Below are positions 1 through 7,607 of a stretch of 17,273 nucleotides of DNA, piece after piece. Position numbers and translations under genes: made by a program. The stretch comes from Acetobacteraceae bacterium. GTDB taxonomy: Bacteria; Pseudomonadota; Alphaproteobacteria; Acetobacterales; Acetobacteraceae. The stretch covers positions 1 through 17,273 of the forward strand of contig CANJSR010000044.1 in the NCBI GenBank assembly GCA_947476855.1, read 5' to 3'. Numbering within the stretch: the stretch's first letter is position 1; each line of letters starts with the position of its first letter. The notes under the pieces are model-generated. The model did no database searches. It worked only from the letters and a program-made list of their open reading frames with translations, and was not told where the DNA came from.

Positions 1-1
1 G

Positions 2-364
2 CTGTACATGATCATCGCTGATGAAACCGATGCTGCCGCGGTGGCAAAGTGGGAGCTTTACAACGCAGGCGCGGACAAGGAAGCCTTGGCCCATCTTCTG
101 GGTAAGGCGGCGGAGGATACGGCACCGTCTGAAACCTCCATGGCCGCGGCGATCCAACGTTCCCCTTCGCCTATCAACTTCAATATGGGGACGCTGGTTG
201 GTTCCTACGCGACGGTCGCATCGATGCTGGATGAAGTCGCAACGATGCCAGGCGTGAAGGGAATCATGCTCACATTTGACGACTTCCTGGTTGGCATGGA
301 AGCATTCGGCACCCGAATCCAACCCTTGATGCAGTGCCGACAGCATATCATGGCGGCAGCCTGA
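2..364 (+). CDS. RutA-like FMN-dependent monooxygenase (luciferase family), C-terminal part
   Basis: This is the last 120 residues of a flavin monooxygenase whose start lies left of the window. The frame is open from base 2, so the ATG at 8 is internal. The tail contains NFNMGTLVGSYA, then MLDEVATMPGV, MLTFDDF and GTRIQPLMQCR, which I recognise from the pyrimidine monooxygenase RutA group of bacterial luciferase-like proteins. RutA uses reduced FMN and O2 to open the uracil ring between N3 and C4. Relatives act on other substrates, so the family is well supported but uracil as substrate is not. A PrpD-family gene starts 9 nt downstream on the same strand, so this is an early member of the six-gene operon ending at 5540. 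Confidence 0.85.
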   Translation: MYMIIADETDAAAVAKWELYNAGADKEALAHLLGKAAEDTAPSETSMAAAIQRSPSPINFNMGTLVGSYATVASMLDEVATMPGVKGIMLTFDDFLVGMEAFGTRIQPLMQCRQHIMAAA

Positions 365-373
365 CGGAGTCCT

Positions 374-1717
374 ATGACAGCACCTTTGCAGGAACTCGCC
401 GCGTTCGTAGCGCGCACCAGTCTGTCTGACATTCCGACAGACGTCGTCGCGCGTGGGCGCCTTGTGTTGGCTGATTGCGTAGGCTGCATCGTGGCCGGGA
501 ACGCGGCCCCTCCGGTCCGTCGCCTGCTTGCGTTGGAGCAAGCCCGCGACGGTGCGCAGAGGGCCACCGTGTTTGGCTCCAAGGTTCGTTTGCCGGCCGA
601 GAGCGCGGCTTTTGTAAACGGCACCGCGGGCACCTGGCACGATTTGGACGAGGGCAACCTCCACACGCGCGGCCACGCGATGATTCAGATTGTGCCTGCG
701 GCCTTCGCCGAATCGGAAGCCGCGGGGCAGTCCGGGGAAGCGCTGTTGGAAGCGTCAATCCTTGCCTACGAAGCGGCGTCTCGCATCTGGCGTGCGACGA
801 AGGTGCGGCTGGCGGTGCATCCGCACGGGACTTTCGGTCCGATGGCGGCGGCGTTTGCGATCTCCAAACTGCGTGGGGACAGCGCCGAGCAGATGGCCGA
901 GGCTGTGGCGATCGCGGCCGGTCTGGGGGTGGTTGCCAGCCGTCAGACGCTTGGTGACGGCGCGACCGTACGGAACGTCTACACAGGGCATAGCAGCCGT
1001 GCCGGGTTCCTCGCGATGGATTTGCGCGATGCGGGGTTTACGGGAGAAGATGATGCCGCACGATCCGTGTTCGGTGGCATCTACGGCGATGGTTTTGACC
1101 CCATCATGGCGCTGGATGGGCTGGGTCAGGTCTGGTGGCTCCGCAAGAGCTACTTCAAACGTTTCGCCTCTGCCCGTTATGTCCACGGTGCGCTGGACGC
1201 GATCGAGGCGTTGATTGCTCGCCTCGGGCCGCGCCTGACACCGGACACGGTTGAACGAATTGATATCGCCACCTATTTCATGGCTGCGACGATGGCGCAG
1301 CAGACCGTTCGGACGACGTTTGGCACGCGGTTCTCCATCCCGTTTGCGGTGGCCAGCCTGATGGCGCGCGGTGCGGAGCCGTTGACGGATGACGGCGCGG
1401 CGGCGTTCGCTGATCCTGCGGCCCATGCGCTGGCGGCTCGGGTTTTTGTGTCCGAGGACCCTGGATTGACTGCAGCCTATCCCGCCAGACAACCGGCTGT
1501 CGTGACGGTGCGTCTGACGGATGGCTCCGTGGAGACGCACACGGCCGAAATCATTCTGGGTGAAAGCGACAATCCTTTCGCGCCGCACGTCCTGCAAGAG
1601 AAGTTCATGGCCCTGACAGGCAATGCATCGGCGGCCTGGGACCGCCTCGCACATATTGAGATGGAACCGAACCTCCTCCGACTTGCGGCAGACCTGCAGG
1701 GCGTGAGCGCGGCATGA
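374..1717 (+). CDS. MmgE/PrpD family protein
   Basis: A 447-residue protein of normal length for the MmgE/PrpD family, which includes 2-methylcitrate dehydratase, cis-aconitate decarboxylase and iminodisuccinate epimerase. Family signatures are the N-terminal helical region with LADCVGCIVAG (about residues 34-44), HDLDEGN followed by HTRGHAMIQIVPAA (about 93-115), HPHGTFGPMAAAF (about 148-160), and KSYFKRFASARYVHGALDAI (about 257-276), the counterpart of the usual KPYxxCRxxHxxIDA stretch. GGAG lies just upstream of the ATG. The gene overlaps the next by ATGA, suggesting translational coupling. Members act on polycarboxylates, so here it may process the carbon skeleton once nitrogen is removed; that role is inferred. 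The exact reaction cannot be read from sequence. Confidence 0.9.
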   Translation: MTAPLQELAAFVARTSLSDIPTDVVARGRLVLADCVGCIVAGNAAPPVRRLLALEQARDGAQRATVFGSKVRLPAESAAFVNGTAGTWHDLDEGNLHTRGHAMIQIVPAAFAESEAAGQSGEALLEASILAYEAASRIWRATKVRLAVHPHGTFGPMAAAFAISKLRGDSAEQMAEAVAIAAGLGVVASRQTLGDGATVRNVYTGHSSRAGFLAMDLRDAGFTGEDDAARSVFGGIYGDGFDPIMALDGLGQVWWLRKSYFKRFASARYVHGALDAIEALIARLGPRLTPDTVERIDIATYFMAATMAQQTVRTTFGTRFSIPFAVASLMARGAEPLTDDGAAAFADPAAHALAARVFVSEDPGLTAAYPARQPAVVTVRLTDGSVETHTAEIILGESDNPFAPHVLQEKFMALTGNASAAWDRLAHIEMEPNLLRLAADLQGVSAA

Positions 1718-2679
1718 GCGGCGTTGTTCCGGTTATCGACCTTCGTCCTTGGTTCGATGGAACTGGGAAGGCGGCCGTTGCCCGCGCGGTGGCCGATGCG
1801 TGTGAAACCATCGGGTTCCTTGTCATCTCGGGCCATGGCGTGGACCAAGGTCTGATCGACAACGCCTTTGCCGCGGCCACGGCGTTTTATGACCTGCCTC
1901 AGACGGAGAAGGATCGCCTGCGACCGGCCGATGGTGCTTCCCCGCGGGGCTATCATGCCATTGAGACGAAGAACCTCGCCAAGACCCTGGGCTATGACAA
2001 CCCGCCTGACTTGCGAGAGCAATTCTATATCGGTCCGTTAGCGGACCGTTCCGCGTTGTTTGCCAGCATGCCTCACGCCGCCGCTCTGTATGGCCCGAAC
2101 ATCTGGCCCGAGGCGCCGTCCGACTATCGCCCCGCTATGACCCGCTACTACAGCGCGATGGAGGGGCTTGGTCGAACGCTAATGCAAGTCTTCGCGGTGG
2201 CGCTGGATGTGCCGGAGACGTTCTTCGATGACAAGATCGACCGTCATTTCTCCACTCTACCCGCCAACCACTATCCAGCGCCCATCGGCGACCCCAGGCC
2301 CGGGCAGGTCCGTTGCGGGGAACACACTGATTTCGGCAGCCTGACGATCCTCGCGCTCAACGACGCACCAGGCGGGTTGCAGGTGAAGACGGCTGATGGG
2401 CTCTGGACCGACGTAACGGCGCAACCCGGGCAGTTCATCGTCAATATCGGCGACATGATGCAGCGCTGGACAAACGGTCGTTGGGTCTCCACGCTGCATC
2501 GCGTCGTCAATCCGCCGGCCGATCGCCGCGCCGAAAGCCGACGTCTGTCGATCGGTTATTTCCTGCATCCAAACTACGATGCGGAAATCGCGTGTCTGCC
2601 AAGCTGCGTCGGGGCGCATCAGCCGCCTGTCCTGGCCGGAGAGTTGATGCGTCAGAAGTTTCAGGCACGCGCTGTATAG
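1714..2679 (+). CDS. 2-oxoglutarate/Fe(II) oxygenase, isopenicillin N synthase-like
   Basis: A 321-residue cytoplasmic oxygenase with the two-part architecture of the isopenicillin-N-synthase superfamily: an N-terminal DIOX_N-like part (VIDLRPWF at the start, SGHGVDQ near residues 47-53) and a C-terminal jelly roll. The iron ligands are visible as H204-T-D206 in GEHTDFGSLTIL and H262 in TLHRVVNPP. R277-L-S279 forms the RxS motif that binds 2-oxoglutarate. Oxygenases of this type hydroxylate or desaturate small molecules using O2 and 2-oxoglutarate; fungal thymine-7-hydroxylase is in the same broad family. The ATG overlaps the previous stop (ATGA), and the asparaginase homologue starts 10 nt later. 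The substrate is unknown; context suggests a nitrogenous metabolite. Confidence 0.92.
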   Translation: MSGVVPVIDLRPWFDGTGKAAVARAVADACETIGFLVISGHGVDQGLIDNAFAAATAFYDLPQTEKDRLRPADGASPRGYHAIETKNLAKTLGYDNPPDLREQFYIGPLADRSALFASMPHAAALYGPNIWPEAPSDYRPAMTRYYSAMEGLGRTLMQVFAVALDVPETFFDDKIDRHFSTLPANHYPAPIGDPRPGQVRCGEHTDFGSLTILALNDAPGGLQVKTADGLWTDVTAQPGQFIVNIGDMMQRWTNGRWVSTLHRVVNPPADRRAESRRLSIGYFLHPNYDAEIACLPSCVGAHQPPVLAGELMRQKFQARAV

Positions 2680-2689
2680 GAAGACGTCC

Positions 2690-3694
2690 ATGAGCCAAAG
2701 CAAACCCATCGTTGCCGCGATCGGCACAGGCGGAACCATTTCGTCGATCGGGCGCGATAGCCTGGATGTGCTCGACTATCCCGATTTCGGTCGCAAGATG
2801 GACGTGGCGGAGGCGATAGGCCGATACAGCGAGATCGAGACCCTCGCCGATATCCTTCTGATCCCCTACCGCAGCGTCGGCAGCACGGACATCGGTCCGA
2901 AGGACTGGCTAGAACTAGCGCATCTGATCGACAAGACAGCGCTTGAACGCCCCGACATCGCAGGCTTCATCATCACGCATGGCACGGCGACGTTGGAGGA
3001 GACCGCCTATTTCCTCAATCTGGTGCTGAAGACCGATAAGACCGTGGTGCTGGTCGGCGCGCAACGTCCCGCCAGCGCACTCAGCAGCGATGCCGGCATG
3101 AACCTGGTGGGTGCCGTCCGTGTAGCAATATCGGAACCAGCGCGGGGTCTGGGCGTGCTGGTTTGCATGAACGATGAAATCCAGTCAGCGCGGGAGGTCA
3201 GCAAAACCTCCACCTACCGCCTGCAAACCTTCCGCAGTCCCGACTTCGGTGCGCTCGGCCATGTCGACGGCGACGGGGTCCAGATCTACCGCAAACCCGC
3301 GCGGGTTCACGCCCCGGGCACGGAGTTCGATGTGTCCGGACTGACGGAATTGCCTCGGGTTGATATCGTTTATTCCTATGGCGGCGCGGATGGCACGGCG
3401 ATCGATGCCTTTGTGGCGAAGGGAGCCCGCGGTATCGTTTCGGCGGGCCTCGCGCCTGGCATCCCGACGCGGCCCGAACGCGAAGCTCTGCTGCGCGCCG
3501 CGGCGGCCGGCGTTGTCATCGTGCAGACAAGCCGAGCGGGGAGTGGGCGCGTGGCGCCGCGGCGCTATTTGCGAGAGACTGGAGTCGTCGCGGGGGACAA
3601 CCTCAATCCGCAGAAGGCGCGCCTCCTGCTGGCTTTGGCATTGACCCGGACGACGGATGTCGCCGAGATCGGCGATATGTTCGCCAAGTACTGA
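2690..3694 (+). CDS. Asparaginase/glutaminase-family amidohydrolase with altered substrate pocket
   Basis: A 334-residue protein that matches the type II asparaginase fold throughout. It has TGGTI at 13-17 (nucleophile equivalent T16), Y30, GST at 64-66, HGTAT at 97-101, K172-T173 and the C-terminal LNPQKARLLLALALT. No signal peptide is visible, so it should act in the cytoplasm, unlike periplasmic AnsB. The catalytic Thr/Thr/Lys set (T16, T99, K172) is kept. The two residues that hold the substrate alpha-amino group in E. coli AnsB differ: Gln59 is Thr66 and Asp90 is Ala100 (codon GCG at 2987-2989). It therefore probably hydrolyses an amide other than free asparagine. GGAAG lies 5' of the ATG. 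Family call sure; substrate unknown. Confidence 0.9.
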   Translation: MSQSKPIVAAIGTGGTISSIGRDSLDVLDYPDFGRKMDVAEAIGRYSEIETLADILLIPYRSVGSTDIGPKDWLELAHLIDKTALERPDIAGFIITHGTATLEETAYFLNLVLKTDKTVVLVGAQRPASALSSDAGMNLVGAVRVAISEPARGLGVLVCMNDEIQSAREVSKTSTYRLQTFRSPDFGALGHVDGDGVQIYRKPARVHAPGTEFDVSGLTELPRVDIVYSYGGADGTAIDAFVAKGARGIVSAGLAPGIPTRPEREALLRAAAAGVVIVQTSRAGSGRVAPRRYLRETGVVAGDNLNPQKARLLLALALTRTTDVAEIGDMFAKY

Positions 3695-3711
3695 GGAAGC
3701 GGAGGAAAGCG

Positions 3712-4650
3712 ATGCCGGCGACACGCAGTTATGGAATGGACCAGCCGTTCTACCCCTGGTCCCCGATCGTCTCCCGCCCGCCGTTGCGATGGCCAGGCAA
3801 TGCACGCGTGGCTTTGGCCGTCATCGTCAATCTGGAGCATTGGGACTGGGAGGTGCCAGCCGGAACCCCCGTCTCGGTCACGCCGATGGGCGGGCCGGTG
3901 GGGCTATGGACCGGCAACCAACCTGCCTGGCCCGATGTCGGCGGGCATGGCAACCACGAATACGGCAACCGCGTCGGCATTTTCCGCATCCTCGCGCTGC
4001 TCGATAAGTACGGAATCAAGCCGACCCTGGCGCTCGATAAGGCGGTTGCCGATAATTATCCGACCCTGATCAAGGAAGGTCAGAAGCGCAACGCCGACTT
4101 CATCGCGCACGGATTGTCCCGCCGCCAGATCATCCACATCGGCATGACCGAGGCAGAGGAACGCCAATACATCCGTGACTCCATAGACGCCGTCACCAAG
4201 GCCACTGGCAAGCGTCCGATCGGTTGGTCCGGCCCGGACTTCCAGGAGACCCCGAACACCCCGAACCTCCTCGCCGCCGAGGGGGTTCGTTACGTCTGCG
4301 ACTGGGGCAATGACGAACAACCTTACCGCATGACGCCGGCGACGGGCGAACTCTATTCCCTAGGCGTCCACAGCCACCTCGACGACCTCACCATCCATAT
4401 GCTCGGCCGTCGGACTATCAATGAGGTCAACCTTCTTTGGCGCGACTGGTTCGACGGTCTTTATGTCGATGGCGCGACCAACGGCCGGATGATGGTTCTG
4501 CATCTGCATCCCTGGATCATGGGTCAACCCTGGCGAATCCGGCATCTGGATGAGGTCCTTGGCCACATCTGCGCGCATCAGGGCGTCTGGGCGGCCACCG
4601 GCACCGAGATCATCGATTGGTTCAAGCTCCAGACGGAGAAAGTGGCATGA
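3712..4650 (+). CDS. PuuE-like polysaccharide-deacetylase-fold amidohydrolase (copy 1)
   Basis: A 312-residue protein of the NodB/polysaccharide deacetylase superfamily, in the subgroup of the allantoinase PuuE rather than the sugar deacetylases. Visible signatures are RWPGNARVALAVIVNLEHW near the start, EYGNRVGIFRILALLDKYGI (about 83-102), FIAHGLSRRQIIHIGMTEAEE (about 129-149), TGKRPIGWSGP (about 166-176), YVCDWGNDEQPY, and HLHPWIMGQPWR followed by LDEVL near the C-terminus. There is no signal peptide, so it is cytoplasmic, again unlike wall-acting deacetylases. PuuE-type enzymes open cyclic ureides or cleave C-N bonds. GGAGGA lies ahead of the ATG. The stop overlaps the start of a paralogue, hinting at a two-component enzyme. 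Substrate not determined. Confidence 0.87.
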   Translation: MPATRSYGMDQPFYPWSPIVSRPPLRWPGNARVALAVIVNLEHWDWEVPAGTPVSVTPMGGPVGLWTGNQPAWPDVGGHGNHEYGNRVGIFRILALLDKYGIKPTLALDKAVADNYPTLIKEGQKRNADFIAHGLSRRQIIHIGMTEAEERQYIRDSIDAVTKATGKRPIGWSGPDFQETPNTPNLLAAEGVRYVCDWGNDEQPYRMTPATGELYSLGVHSHLDDLTIHMLGRRTINEVNLLWRDWFDGLYVDGATNGRMMVLHLHPWIMGQPWRIRHLDEVLGHICAHQGVWAATGTEIIDWFKLQTEKVA

Positions 4651-5540
4651 GCCTCGCGCCCCATCGGTTCGATTACGCGCCGATCAATGATCGCCCGATC
4701 ATCAAATGGCCGAACAACGCGCGGGTGGCCTTCTGGGTCGCGCCGAACATGGAATTCTTCGAGTACATGCCGGAGAACCGGCCGACGCAGCCCGACATTC
4801 CGCACTACGCACGCATGGACTACGGCAACCGCGCGGGCTTCTGGCGCATGCTGGATGTCCTCAACAAGCACAAGATTCGTGCCTGCTGCTGCCTCAATCT
4901 GGAAATCCTCGATCATTTTCCTGAGATCAAGGATGCGATGATCGCGGCCGACTGGGACTATATGGCGCACGGTCTCTACAATAGCCGCCCGATCTACGAC
5001 CTGACCGAGGAGCAGGAGCGCGCCTATTGGCAGGATTTCGTCACGCATTTGCAGAAAATGACTGGCAAGCGCCTGAAGGGACGGCTCGGCGGCGGCGCGG
5101 GCTATACGGCGCGCACCGACGACCTGATGGCCGAGGCCGGTTGCCTGTACCACACGTCATGGATCATCGATGACCAGCCCTGGCCGATCAAGGTTCGCGG
5201 CGGGCAGAAATTCATCTACGTGCCCTATTCCGGCCAGACGAACGACGCGGGCATGCTCGCCATCAACCGGGAGTCCGACTACTTCCTCCAGATGATCAAG
5301 GATCAGTTCGACGTCCTGTATCGGGAAGGCGCCGAAAGCGGCCGGGTGATGTGCCTGTCATTGCATCCCCACACCATCGGTCGCCCGAGCGCGGCAAAGT
5401 ACCTCGATCAAGCGCTGCGCTACATCCTGGGCCATGAGGGCGTGTGGAAGACCACGGCCGATGAGATCGCGGAGTACTACATGGAGCACTACTACGACCA
5501 GGTCACATCCTGGATCGCGAGCCGGCCGGCCGAAGGGTAG
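4647..5540 (+). CDS. PuuE-like polysaccharide-deacetylase-fold amidohydrolase (copy 2)
   Basis: A 297-residue paralogue of the preceding gene. I chose the ATG at 4647 because it forms an ATGA overlap with the upstream stop, has a GGAG ribosome site at about 4634, and gives an N-terminus matching copy 1 (PIIKWPNNARVAFWVAPNME against PPLRWPGNARVALAVIVNLE). It shares MDYGNRAGFWRMLDVL, YMAHGLYNSRPIYDLTEEQE, MTGKRLKG, SLHPHTIGRPSAAKYLDQ and GVWKTTADEIAEYY with copy 1. The middle differs: GRLGGGAGYTARTDDL replaces GWSGPDFQETPNTPNL, and SWIIDDQPW replaces CDWGNDEQPY. The two therefore look diverged in specificity, or serve as catalytic and partner subunits. It is the last gene of the operon, followed by a strong hairpin. 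Confidence 0.87.
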   Translation: MSLAPHRFDYAPINDRPIIKWPNNARVAFWVAPNMEFFEYMPENRPTQPDIPHYARMDYGNRAGFWRMLDVLNKHKIRACCCLNLEILDHFPEIKDAMIAADWDYMAHGLYNSRPIYDLTEEQERAYWQDFVTHLQKMTGKRLKGRLGGGAGYTARTDDLMAEAGCLYHTSWIIDDQPWPIKVRGGQKFIYVPYSGQTNDAGMLAINRESDYFLQMIKDQFDVLYREGAESGRVMCLSLHPHTIGRPSAAKYLDQALRYILGHEGVWKTTADEIAEYYMEHYYDQVTSWIASRPAEG

Positions 5541-5564
5541 CCGGACCCGGGCCGCGGGTCCGGC
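5540..5564. terminator. Hairpin between convergent genes
   Basis: A perfect 9-bp inverted repeat, GCCGGACCC (5540-5548) and GGGTCCGGC (5556-5564), with a 7-nt loop. It starts at the last base of the deacetylase stop codon and lies just before the convergent nitroreductase stop (5573). There is no clear T-run on either side. The position suggests it ends the catabolic operon and perhaps the opposing gene too. Confidence 0.65.
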
Positions 5565-5572
5565 ATCGCATG

Positions 5573-6250
5573 TCAGTCGTTGAACCCGATGAACCGCACG
5601 AAGTGGTTGTTGGGTTCACGATCGGCCTTCACCATGTTCGCGGGGAATTCATCGTTCGGGTAGCCCATGGCGATGCAGGTCATGATGACCTCATCGTCGG
5701 GGATTCCCGCTTCCTCGCGGACGATTTCTGATCGTGTGATCCCCTGGCCGTTGACGACCGTGCCGAGCCCGCGATTCCAGGCGGCCAGGCAGATGCCGTA
5801 GGACAGCGCGCCGAGGTCGAAATGCACCGTCGCACCCGGGTCGAGCGCGCGGTCATAGGTCAGAACGATCGAGACAGGCGCATCGAATTGCCGAAACCCC
5901 CGCATCACCCAATCCTGGCGCATTACCTTGTCGCCCCGCTCGATCCCCATGACGCTGAACAGCTTGATGGCAACCGCGACCTGCCTGGCGCGATGGACGC
6001 CCTCATATTCGCCATGCGTGTGGATGTCGCGATTGGCCTTGGCACCGGACAGCATCGTTTCGGTATTCCGTTGCCGGACCCGTTCGAGCGGCTCACCGGT
6101 CAGCACGTGGACATGCCACGGCTGGGTGTTCATCGAGGACGGCGCGCCCTTCGCGACCTCAATGATTTCCTCGATCACCGCGCGCGGAACTGGGTCGTTC
6201 TTGTAGCCACGCACGCTGCGACGCGTGCGCACCAGTGTCTCAAAGTCCAT
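5573..6250 (-). CDS. Nitroreductase family protein
   Basis: A 225-residue FMN-dependent nitroreductase-fold oxidoreductase. The start chosen is the ATG at 6248-6250, preceded by AGGGGAT; it gives the standard N-terminus MDFETLVRTRRSVRGY. A longer frame up to 6499 would run over the divergent MFS gene and adds no conserved sequence. FMN-binding signatures are RRSVRGY (about residues 9-15), GAPSSMNTQPWHVHVL (about 35-50), the central YGICLAAWNRGLGTVVNGQG, and the C-terminal IAMGYPNDEFPANMVKADRE. Members reduce nitroaromatics, quinones, enones or aldehydes with NAD(P)H; the RutE malonic semialdehyde reductase shares this fold, but this protein looks closer to nitroaromatic reductases. It is divergent from the MFS transporter with 107 nt between starts. 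Confidence 0.9.
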   Translation of the reverse strand: MDFETLVRTRRSVRGYKNDPVPRAVIEEIIEVAKGAPSSMNTQPWHVHVLTGEPLERVRQRNTETMLSGAKANRDIHTHGEYEGVHRARQVAVAIKLFSVMGIERGDKVMRQDWVMRGFRQFDAPVSIVLTYDRALDPGATVHFDLGALSYGICLAAWNRGLGTVVNGQGITRSEIVREEAGIPDDEVIMTCIAMGYPNDEFPANMVKADREPNNHFVRFIGFND

Positions 6251-6357
6251 GCCGTATCCCCTGATCGTTGGGTCGATCCTACCGTGACCGGCGGCGTTGA
6301 CCATCCCGGTCCCGTCACCCATTGCCCCGCGCGCCACTTCCGGCCACACAGCCGCCC

Positions 6358-7536
6358 ATGATTGCTGATTCGGCTGTCGGGCGACTGATCGCCTTGCTCG
6401 CCCTTGCCGTGTTTTCCGGCACGCTGGTGACACGTTTGACGGACCCCCTCGTGGCCGTTCTGGCGCGGGATTTGGGTGGAACGACCGCGCGCGCGGCACT
6501 GTTGGCGAGTGCCTTTGCCCTGCCGTTCGCGCTGATCCAGCCGATCCTCGGCCCTGTCGGAGACGCGATGGGCAAGCGGCGGGTCATGACGATCGCGGTC
6601 GGGTTGCTGACGCTGATGCTGATCGCCTGCGCTGCCGCGCCGGACCTCGATTCGCTGCTGGTCCTGCGGGCGCTGTCGGGCCTGGCGGCCGGGGGCCTGA
6701 TGCCCCTGGCCATCGCTCTGGTGGGTGATTCAGCGTCCATGCAGGAGCGGCAGGTGGCGCTGTCCCGCCTGGTCGCCTGCGCGATCACCGGCCAGATCGC
6801 CGGCGGCAGCCTGGCTGGCTTACTGGAGCCGTATCTGGGTTGGCGCGGTGTCATGCTCGCGGCCAGCGGGGTCGCGACAATCGGTTTCCTGACGCTGGTG
6901 GTCGGCGGGCGTGGGTTTGCGCGGGAACCGCGGGGCCAGTTCAAGCCGCTGCGCGCCATCAGTGCGTATGGACAGTTGCTTCAGATGCCAGCGGCGCGGG
7001 TCCTGTATATCTCGGTCGCGGTCGAGGGGGGCTTCGTCTTCGGATCGTTTCCCTACCTCGCACTCGATCTGCAACAGCGCGGCATCGGCGCGGCGGCCGA
7101 GGCCGGGTTGGCGGTTGCGGCCTTCGGGGCAGGGGGGCTGATCTACGCGGCTATCGCCAAACGGGTCCTGGGCGGCATCGGTCAGGATCGCATGGTGTTG
7201 CTGGGCGGCGTACTGTGTCTGTTGTCCTATGTCGGGTTCGCCTTCGCTCCGGTCGCCTGGGTCTTCATCGCGTCCGGGCTGCTGCTCGGTGTGGGGATGT
7301 ACATGATCCACAACTCCATCCAGACCCGGGTCACGGAGGTCGCGCCGCACGCGCGCGGATCGGCCGTGGCGCTGCACGCCTTCCATTTCTTCCTGGGCCA
7401 GACAGCGGGCCCGGTCGTCTATGGGCTGATGCTGCACTACGCGGGTGCCACGCCGGCCTTCCTGTTCGGCGGCGTCTGCCTGCTGGCCTTGGGAGTCCTG
7501 CTGGGGCATCGTGGCTTCCACCGCGCCGCCGCCTAG
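6358..7536 (+). CDS. Major facilitator superfamily transporter (DHA1-like)
   Basis: A 392-residue integral membrane protein with about twelve hydrophobic segments, beginning with GRLIALLALAVFSGTLV. The loop between segments 2 and 3 reads GPVGDAMGKRRVM, the usual MFS motif A (GxxxDxxGRR), and SGLAAGGLMPLAIALVGD matches the next conserved helix. The ATG at 6358 was chosen because it begins just before the first membrane helix. A TTG at 6322 would add 12 residues; neither has a strong ribosome site. Transporters of this type export drugs or small metabolites by proton antiport. It lies divergent to the nitroreductase and upstream of a dioxygenase on the same strand, which may mean shared handling of a xenobiotic or metabolite. 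That link is only positional. Confidence 0.9.
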   Translation: MIADSAVGRLIALLALAVFSGTLVTRLTDPLVAVLARDLGGTTARAALLASAFALPFALIQPILGPVGDAMGKRRVMTIAVGLLTLMLIACAAAPDLDSLLVLRALSGLAAGGLMPLAIALVGDSASMQERQVALSRLVACAITGQIAGGSLAGLLEPYLGWRGVMLAASGVATIGFLTLVVGGRGFAREPRGQFKPLRAISAYGQLLQMPAARVLYISVAVEGGFVFGSFPYLALDLQQRGIGAAAEAGLAVAAFGAGGLIYAAIAKRVLGGIGQDRMVLLGGVLCLLSYVGFAFAPVAWVFIASGLLLGVGMYMIHNSIQTRVTEVAPHARGSAVALHAFHFFLGQTAGPVVYGLMLHYAGATPAFLFGGVCLLALGVLLGHRGFHRAAA

Positions 7537-7538
7537 GG

Positions 7539-7564
7539 CCGGCGGCATTGTCGGCCGCCGCCGG
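7539..7564. terminator. GC-rich hairpin between the MFS and dioxygenase genes
   Basis: The 71-nt gap holds an inverted repeat, CCGGCGGC (7539-7546) and GCCGCCGG (7557-7564), just after the MFS stop. It lacks a U-tract, so it could be an attenuating or mRNA-stabilising structure instead of a true terminator. Confidence 0.4.
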
Positions 7565-7607
7565 GTGATCCTACAGTGGCCCCAGCCGGCCATAAGGAAA
7601 CGCCCCG

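Noticed and set aside
755..1654. Minus-strand open frame of 299 codons opposite the PrpD-like gene
   Set aside because: Arg-rich shadow with no motif; the plus-strand frame matches MmgE/PrpD over its full length.
6251..6499. Longer nitroreductase start
   Set aside because: The extra 83 residues overlap the divergent MFS gene and have no conserved sequence; the ATG at 6250 has a ribosome site and the standard N-terminus.
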